Source: CAZPEV01 sp964585635 (GTDB lineage: Bacteria; Zixibacteria; MSB-5A5; GN15; JAAZOE01). Taken from it: a stretch of DNA of 12,169 bases. Where the stretch lies: assembly GCA_964585635.1 (NCBI GenBank), contig CAZPEV010000096.1, forward strand, positions 1 to 12,169, written 5' to 3'. The translations under genes were made by a program, and so were the position numbers. Positions 6,967 through 12,169 of this stretch are shown one piece after another (within the stretch, counting starts at the first letter, position 1; every line of letters begins with the position of its first letter). Under the pieces are notes generated by a model that worked only from the letters and a program-made list of their open reading frames with translations, had not been told where the DNA came from and made no database searches.

Positions 6967-8418
6967 ATGATGAGTGACTTGCGCTTATATTCGGTCAACT
7001 GGCAGGATGGGATGCTTATCACCCAGAAGCATCTCAAGGACCAGGAGTTGTATTTCGAAGAGTTGAACCGCTGGTACGCCCTTCAGGTCGGCGACCGATA
7101 CGGATTGGTGAGGAAATCGGCTTCCGGTCAACCTGCCCTGAGTCTGACGCTGGGAGTCAGCGGGAATCGTTTGCGAGTGGAGATCACTCGTTGCCAGGCG
7201 GTGGCACCGGACGGCACCTATATCGATATCAGCGGATCAAACAAGAGCCCGGTCCGAGGAGAGGCCGAAATCACCGGATCGGTGATGCCGGTGTACCTTG
7301 GGGTCGATCCCGAAGGGAAGAAACAGGTGGGTGACCCCGATCCGGGCGAGGATCTGCCGCGCCTGCCCTACCTGCAGCATACCTATCGGGTTTATCTAGG
7401 CCAACTCCCCAATCTGTCCGGAGACAGGTTTCTTCAAGTGGCACAGTTGGTCATTACCGGCGGCGAGGTATCTCATGCCTCCGATTATTATCCGCCCTGC
7501 TTAACGCTGTACGCCGATGAGCGGCTGGCGGCCACAGCCTCGGATTTGCGTAATCGGCTGGAGAATCTGCTGTCGCTGTCGTCGCGTGCTTTTGAGGCCG
7601 TTACCAGTGCCGATGCCCTCAAAGGCGAGAGCACGGATCTCCAGCGGGCCGTCCGGGAGACGGTCTATCAATTCGTCCATCACCTGGCTGGTACGATTGA
7701 TGATTTTGTCGTCGGACCCAACGCCGGTCATCCTTTGACGATGGTGAACGTTTTCAAAAAGCTGTTCCGCGTGTTCTCGACCCTGCTCAATCTGCAACCC
7801 GGCCTGCGCGATTATCTGAACGAGCAGTTCTTCACCAAGGAGCTTCAGACGGATGTGGGGCGGTTTCGCGCCGCCATCGACGGCCTCCTGCTGGCCGACT
7901 ACAATCATCGCGACCTGGGGGGCCATATTCGGCAGGTGAATGAGATCATGGTCCAACTCCGCGGGGTCTTGGCTTTTCTGGCCAAAACCAAGCCCGAGGA
8001 GATGGGCAAGCAGGCGGTTGCCACCGAGACGCTGACCTATGCCAGCCGTACCTATCGCAACGTGGTCTATAAGGCCACCCGCCTGGAGCAGGCCGGCGAC
8101 CTCAGCTATCTGCTGATCGAAATACCCGAGCCGCGCCGTGTTCGAGATTCCGTGGTCCTCATCACCAAAGGATTGTTCAGCGACACCGAATGGCGCAGTA
8201 TGCAGGTTCGCTTGGGCCTGAACCAGGCGCGCGGGCTGGGCGAGACCGATCCGATCGACGTCGACACCGTGGAATTCAGCAGCAAGGTGGCTCTGCACCC
8301 GCGGGATATGCTGGAGACGGCCGCCGTGCGGCAAATGACCTTGATCTTCCGCCGGGCACCGGACGGCACCAAGTTTGGCAATCTCGGGAAGAGCGATTTG
8401 CTGGTATACACCATGTAG
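6967..8418 (+). CDS. tssK: TssK, T6SS baseplate-membrane adaptor
   Basis: TssK trimers bind the baseplate wedge and link it to the membrane complex; the fold resembles phage receptor-binding proteins. The 483-residue length is typical. The N-terminal signature VNWQDGMLITQKHLKDQE (10-27) corresponds to the V-x-W-x-x-G-M-x-x-x-x-x-H-F/L motif of the family. It is closer to the T6SSiii form (VNW-x-DGM) than to the LRPQHFQQ form of Pseudomonadota. A shoulder region follows with the PDGTYIDI strand, then a helical bundle around 190-370, and a C-terminal head (SYLLIEIPEPRRVRDSVVLITKG). Two ATGs lie side by side (6967 and 6970); only a weak TTGGGG precedes them. It ends in TAG, with a second TAG two codons later. 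Confidence 0.88.
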   Translation: MMSDLRLYSVNWQDGMLITQKHLKDQELYFEELNRWYALQVGDRYGLVRKSASGQPALSLTLGVSGNRLRVEITRCQAVAPDGTYIDISGSNKSPVRGEAEITGSVMPVYLGVDPEGKKQVGDPDPGEDLPRLPYLQHTYRVYLGQLPNLSGDRFLQVAQLVITGGEVSHASDYYPPCLTLYADERLAATASDLRNRLENLLSLSSRAFEAVTSADALKGESTDLQRAVRETVYQFVHHLAGTIDDFVVGPNAGHPLTMVNVFKKLFRVFSTLLNLQPGLRDYLNEQFFTKELQTDVGRFRAAIDGLLLADYNHRDLGGHIRQVNEIMVQLRGVLAFLAKTKPEEMGKQAVATETLTYASRTYRNVVYKATRLEQAGDLSYLLIEIPEPRRVRDSVVLITKGLFSDTEWRSMQVRLGLNQARGLGETDPIDVDTVEFSSKVALHPRDMLETAAVRQMTLIFRRAPDGTKFGNLGKSDLLVYTM

Positions 8419-8437
8419 CCATAGAAGCGTGTGAGCC

Positions 8438-9364
8438 GTGGACATTAAGACTTATATCGAGGACCTGTTTAAGTATATCGACGCCTTTGAAAATCGCGCC
8501 GCCGATTTCGACACGGAAGCCTTCCTGCAAACATACAACGGCATCTATGCCGTGTTTCAGGCCATGCGCGAGGATCGCGACAAAGCCATCGGCGTCGATC
8601 AGTTCTTTCTGGAGTGGATTAAGAAAACTCCTTTGAACGCGTCCGACCTTCGACAGTTGGTGATCCAGGTACTGATCACCTATTTCGAATCGGAGGCGGA
8701 TATCGACGGCAAGTCGAACAAATCGTACCTCTACTGCCGGGACCTGCGGCCCACCAAGCGGGACATTTCTTATTTCGAGGGTTCGTTGGTGCCGTTGCTG
8801 TTCAAGGACGGCAGCCTCAACAACAACTACCGACTCAACCTGTTCCTTCTCAAGGAAATCTGCCGCTATGTCAACCGTTTCGGCGCCAGTGTGCAGGCGG
8901 CCAGCCTGAGTCCGGAGGATTTCGGCGCCCTCAGCGATGCGATGAAATTCATGGAGCTGATGCGCCGGCGGATGGTGCTCGGCGAGACGCTCCTGGCTGA
9001 TCGCGGAAGCCTGGAATTCCATCTGCAGGGGGTGGGCGTCTTCGGCAAGCTGGCCCGGAAGAGCAAATTACACGAGTTCTACCTGAAGGAGTGGCACTAC
9101 CTGCGAAAGACCAGCCGCTGGGCGCGGTTCAAGCAGGCGCTCGGACAGGCGTGGGGAAAGCTCTGCGGGGCGTTTGCCAGCGGCCGATACTTCCGCCTGG
9201 TTCTGACCCAGCGGCCGATGGCGTATCTGGTCTATACGATACTGATCCTGTTCTGGATTTTTATGGCCGTGTATGTGCCATTGACCTGGAAAGACTACGC
9301 TGGACATAAGCTCGAAGAATTTCAGCAAAAGGCGGCCACCTTTCAAAGCGGGTCCGGACGCTAG
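8438..9364 (+). CDS. TssL-like inner-membrane protein with C-terminal anchor
   Basis: The protein has 308 residues from GTG 8438, 19 bases after tssK. The first ~235 residues look cytoplasmic and mostly helical. The only membrane span is near the C-terminus, about 261-283 (MAYLVYTILILFWIFMAVYV), with Arg/Lys-rich sequence before it (SRWARFKQALGQAWGK), so by the positive-inside rule the bulk lies in the cytoplasm with a short tail outside. This is the topology of TssL (DotU/IcmH-like), and the order tssK - tssL - tssM is standard. I see none of the sequence signatures I associate with canonical TssL, so the name rests on position and topology, and the gene symbol is left empty. It could instead be an unrelated lineage-specific anchor. 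The Shine-Dalgarno site is weak and the stop is TAG. Confidence 0.6.
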   Translation: MDIKTYIEDLFKYIDAFENRAADFDTEAFLQTYNGIYAVFQAMREDRDKAIGVDQFFLEWIKKTPLNASDLRQLVIQVLITYFESEADIDGKSNKSYLYCRDLRPTKRDISYFEGSLVPLLFKDGSLNNNYRLNLFLLKEICRYVNRFGASVQAASLSPEDFGALSDAMKFMELMRRRMVLGETLLADRGSLEFHLQGVGVFGKLARKSKLHEFYLKEWHYLRKTSRWARFKQALGQAWGKLCGAFASGRYFRLVLTQRPMAYLVYTILILFWIFMAVYVPLTWKDYAGHKLEEFQQKAATFQSGSGR

Positions 9365-9402
9365 CGCGGCCGGGTTTGAATTCGAAGGCGGATGATGACG
9401 AC

Positions 9403-11616
9403 ATGAAACTAAGCGGGATCTTCAAGATATTCATGAAAGGGGCCAAGGCGGCCGGCAAGTATCGCGGCGCCGGGCAAAAAGAGGGGGGCGGCTTTGATTG
9501 GCCGCCCGGGATTCGCATCGGCGTCTACGGTCACACCAATGCCGGCAAAACCGTCTATTTTACCGTCCTGAACGAAGAATGCAAGATTTCCAAGAAGCTG
9601 GGAATTTCGGTCACCGATAACGCCACTGCCGGTGAGTTTCTGACCAATTATCGTCAGCTTTGGGGGTTGGGTACGGCCACTGGCTCCGGCACCATGGTGG
9701 ACCTCCGCGGAGAGAAGAAATTTCCCGATCCGACCACCTCCGATAAGCTCCTTCAGTTCAACGCCATCATCGACCGCAAGAAGAAGCTGGCCGTCGTCAC
9801 CTATGATTACAGCGGCCGCGCGGTGGCGATTTCCGGGCGGGATGCTCTGGCGGACAAGGTCATCGACTTCATGTCGGGATGCGACGGTATCCTCTTTTTC
9901 ATGGATCCGAAAATTCTGGGAGCGGAACTCGAAAGCCAAGCCCACTCGGCGTCGTTTGTCAACATGCTGGAGCAATTGGCGCCCCTCCATTCCCGATTGC
10001 CGATACCGGTTGCTCTGGTTGTAACCAAGGCCGACGTGCTGGACGGCTTTTCCGGCGACGAGCAGCAGGTAACGCTGGTCAATCCCGAAGACGAGTATGT
10101 CTTCTCCGAGGACTTTGAGATGTTCTTGGAGAAGGTTTTGACCGGCCCGCGTCTGGCCGGCAATCCATCCTGGGCGGCATCGGTCCGCAACGTACTGGTC
10201 AAGGTCAGGGATTTCTTGCGGGTGGTGGTGGGGCGAACGCTCGATTTCCAAATCTTCTTCATCTCGGCGACCGGCCAGAAACCGGAAAAGATCGGGGCCG
10301 ATATCGGGCGGTCGATCTATGCCCCGCCGCCCAAGATGAAGCCGACCGGCACACCGGAACCGTTCTACTGGCTGCTTAAGTCGATCATGCGCAATCGCCG
10401 CATTTCGGCTTTCCGCAAGGTGGCCCGATTTGCCGCCGTGTTAAGCATCATCTGGATAGTTCTTATATCGCTTCCGTACCTGTTCCATTTCAAGTTCCTA
10501 TATCCCCAGCCGGCCCGGGTCGAGCAAAGCATTCTGGGACAATACGGCGGCAACGCCTATAGCGCCAGCGAAAGCGATCTCGGCAAGATTACCTCCGAGT
10601 ACAGCGCTTACGAGCGATCAATGACGGTTCGCCTGCTCTTTGACAAATTCCAGACACCGTCCCGTCACATTCGGGAATGGTATGCGGGAGTCAATCTGCA
10701 AGGAGCGACCACGGACCTCAATCGCCTCATCGACCGTTTTGCCGCGATCGTGGCCGAAACCAGCCTCTGGCCTCAACGCATGCCCAGCGACAGCTCGGTC
10801 ATTCTCGGCGACGAGCACACACGCTTGGTGGCGGCCCTTGAGGCGTACCACAAGGGGAATAATGAAACCTCGATTCTGTTCGTGCGCAGCGGCCGCGCCT
10901 TGGTCTACTGGGGATTATTCACCAAAGGGGTGGCCAATCCCTCCGATACCTCTATCTGGCAGACGATCCAGCAGCAGGTGCAGACTGACCGCAGCCTTCA
11001 TGCGAACGATTTGAGCAAAGAAGAAATCAAGCTGGGGGATGCTTTCTCCCAACGCAAGGTGATCAAGGTTCAGACGGCGGTGGCGGCCAAGGCGGCCACG
11101 CAACTGGACACGCTGATCAGCAGTATCAACAGCAACCCCTCTCCCGACTTCAGGCTGGACACGGCCGTCACCCGATTACGGGCGCTGCGCGCCAGTCTTG
11201 ACCAGACGGCCGACAAGCAAAGCATCACCATGATCGACAATTATCTCAAAGAGGCGGACAAGTGGAACGCGCCGCGCCGGTTTACGTACCGAATCGAATC
11301 GGTCCCGGGCGAGGGACACCTGCATATCGAAGTCACGCCTAAAGGGCAGAGCCCGACCTGGTCGCTGCAGGATCAATTTTATCCGGGACCCAAGGAACGG
11401 ACAATCCAGTGGAAGGCGGGCGATTGGATCTCGATTGCATTGGATACGCTCGGGCAGCCGGAGGATTGGGGAAATAAGGCCAGCGACAGAGTGAGCTTTA
11501 AGGGGAAGTTTTCGATATTCAAAATGGAAGGGGATATCACGTTCGAGAATGCTCGACAGAGGGTTACCATCACCTTTAATCCGAGCCTTCGCGAACAGAT
11601 TCCCGAACTGAAGTAG
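9403..11616 (+). CDS. tssM: TssM/IcmF-like GTPase with one membrane span and a periplasmic domain
   Basis: This 737-residue protein (from ATG 9403) probably spans the inner membrane and forms the T6SS trans-envelope complex. Its cytoplasmic part holds a full GTPase set: G1 GHTNAGKT (43-50), G3 DYSG (135-138), G4 TKAD (208-211) and G5-like SATG (288-291). One hydrophobic span lies at about 342-363 (AAVLSIIWIVLISLPYLF), preceded by RNRR and FRK, so the last ~370 residues should be periplasmic. The C-terminal beta-rich end (WKAGDWISIAL, SFKGKFSIFKM, QRVTITFNPS) resembles IcmF C-terminal domains. Canonical TssM is about 1,100-1,200 residues with two or three spans, so this is a compact form lacking the N-terminal spans. 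An alternative TTG start at 9376 adds nine residues. It follows the TssL-like gene by 38 bases and ends in TAG. Confidence 0.75.
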   Translation: MKLSGIFKIFMKGAKAAGKYRGAGQKEGGGFDWPPGIRIGVYGHTNAGKTVYFTVLNEECKISKKLGISVTDNATAGEFLTNYRQLWGLGTATGSGTMVDLRGEKKFPDPTTSDKLLQFNAIIDRKKKLAVVTYDYSGRAVAISGRDALADKVIDFMSGCDGILFFMDPKILGAELESQAHSASFVNMLEQLAPLHSRLPIPVALVVTKADVLDGFSGDEQQVTLVNPEDEYVFSEDFEMFLEKVLTGPRLAGNPSWAASVRNVLVKVRDFLRVVVGRTLDFQIFFISATGQKPEKIGADIGRSIYAPPPKMKPTGTPEPFYWLLKSIMRNRRISAFRKVARFAAVLSIIWIVLISLPYLFHFKFLYPQPARVEQSILGQYGGNAYSASESDLGKITSEYSAYERSMTVRLLFDKFQTPSRHIREWYAGVNLQGATTDLNRLIDRFAAIVAETSLWPQRMPSDSSVILGDEHTRLVAALEAYHKGNNETSILFVRSGRALVYWGLFTKGVANPSDTSIWQTIQQQVQTDRSLHANDLSKEEIKLGDAFSQRKVIKVQTAVAAKAATQLDTLISSINSNPSPDFRLDTAVTRLRALRASLDQTADKQSITMIDNYLKEADKWNAPRRFTYRIESVPGEGHLHIEVTPKGQSPTWSLQDQFYPGPKERTIQWKAGDWISIALDTLGQPEDWGNKASDRVSFKGKFSIFKMEGDITFENARQRVTITFNPSLREQIPELK

Positions 11617-11650
11617 CGGCATAAACGCCGATAGAGACAAGGAGCAGATC

Positions 11651-12169
11651 ATGACGCTATTGACGGGAGTGCGGTATAGGCCGATCGCGATTCTTACATA
11701 CATTGCGCTGTTGACCATTATGGGCGTGGTTTCGGTCCAGGCGGCGACCATCGGGCTGACCAAGGGGACGGAAGTGAAGGCCAGGTTCACGACGACGACA
11801 AAGATTTCATCGGGCGCGCTGAACAAGGATGTGCCGGTCTTGTTTACCTTGGCCGAGCCGGTGGTGATCGGCGGGAAGACGATTGTTGAAGCCGGAGCGC
11901 AGGGAAACGCCAAGGTGGTAGAGGTCAAGAAGGCAGGCGGCGGCGGCAAGCCGGGGTATATTAAGGTTGCTTTTGTCGATCTCGGACCGAAGGGGGAGTA
12001 TGCTACTGCCGAGGGGGCCAAAATAAAGCTGGCCGGTGAAATCGAGAATAAAGGAAAGGGAAAGAAGCTTCTTTCCTATCTGTTTATCGCCGGGCTGTTT
12101 ATTAAGGGCTTCTATTTCGAGATCCAGTCCGACTCGGTCTACACCGCGCAGGTGGCGGAGACGATCGTT
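11651..12169 (+). CDS. Exported protein of unknown function, 5' part (173 residues, no stop)
   Basis: The ATG follows AAGGAG (11639-11644) with ideal six-base spacing, 34 bases after the tssM stop. The N-terminus looks like a Sec signal peptide: Arg at 8 and 10, a hydrophobic core IAILTYIALLTIMGVV, and SVQA before a likely cut after residue 31. The mature part is beta-rich with Gly turns: KGTEVKARFTTTTKIS, DVPVLFTLAEPVVIGGKTIV, EAGAQGNAKVVEVKKAG, IKVAFVDLG, IKLAGEIENKGKGKK, then a hydrophobic GLFIKG near 150. This arrangement resembles a widespread family of exported proteins without known function. The frame runs off the window, so its length is unknown. Its place after tssM could mean a periplasmic T6SS accessory, but that is inference. 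Confidence 0.7.
   Translation, partial: MTLLTGVRYRPIAILTYIALLTIMGVVSVQAATIGLTKGTEVKARFTTTTKISSGALNKDVPVLFTLAEPVVIGGKTIVEAGAQGNAKVVEVKKAGGGGKPGYIKVAFVDLGPKGEYATAEGAKIKLAGEIENKGKGKKLLSYLFIAGLFIKGFYFEIQSDSVYTAQVAETIV

Noticed and set aside
7501..8445. Minus-strand open frame of 314 codons opposite tssK
   Set aside because: tssK is secure on the + strand by its motif and length. The antisense protein shows no recognisable domain and has no Shine-Dalgarno site of its own that I could find.
11617..11630. Inverted repeat CGGC-ATAAAC-GCCG after tssM as a terminator
   Set aside because: The stem is only four base pairs and no T-run follows; the next gene starts 20 bases later with a strong ribosome binding site.
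1..12169. Extracellular contractile injection system or phage tail instead of T6SS
   Set aside because: TssK, TssF/TssG, a TssD-type Hcp, a fused VgrG spike and the two inner-membrane proteins are T6SS parts. No LysM-type tail-tip protein, tape-measure or tail-fibre gene is visible.

Overview
The window holds the core of a type VI secretion system (T6SS), all genes on the + strand and tightly packed: tssB (3' end) - tssC - hcp/tssD - vgrG/tssI - tssE - tssF - tssG - tssK - a TssL-like gene - a TssM-like gene - the 5' part of a gene for an exported protein. No tRNA, rRNA, CRISPR array or mobile element was seen.

Organism: the coding sequence is moderately GC-rich by eye, and the sheath, tube, spike and baseplate proteins look like the Bacteroidota-type (T6SSiii) versions rather than those of Pseudomonadota. 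The clearest cases are TssC (VVPGYLG and WIPPSAVVAGK), the 134-residue TssD-type Hcp and the DDHH segment near the VgrG N-terminus. The Shine-Dalgarno sites (AAGGAG, GAGGAG) and the 20-base N run suggest a draft or metagenome assembly. A bacterium outside Pseudomonadota, perhaps in the FCB group, is my best guess; I cannot name a phylum.

Layout: 1-1547 encodes the contractile sheath (TssB, TssC). A perfect 16-bp hairpin then precedes hcp, the inner tube. An assembly gap separates hcp from vgrG, the spike. Positions 3914-6883 encode the baseplate wedge (TssE, TssF, TssG). A possible internal promoter lies before tssK, the baseplate-to-membrane adaptor. After it come a 308-residue protein with a C-terminal membrane anchor (TssL position and topology) and a ~740-residue GTPase with one membrane span and a periplasmic half (TssM-like). 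The last gene encodes a secreted or periplasmic protein that runs off the window.

How they work together: TssB and TssC would contract around the Hcp tube and push the VgrG tip out through a baseplate of TssE/F/G/K, anchored by the TssL-like/TssM-like pair. Three points stand out. First, tssF carries an in-frame TAG 33 codons before its natural end, and that end overlaps the tssG start as ATGA. Second, a T6SSiii-type tail is paired with a TssL/TssM-like anchor, which T6SSiii systems are known to lack. Third, the TssM-like protein is unusually compact and carries a complete set of GTPase motifs. ClpV/TssH, TssA, TssJ, PAAR and any effector are not seen here and may lie outside the window.
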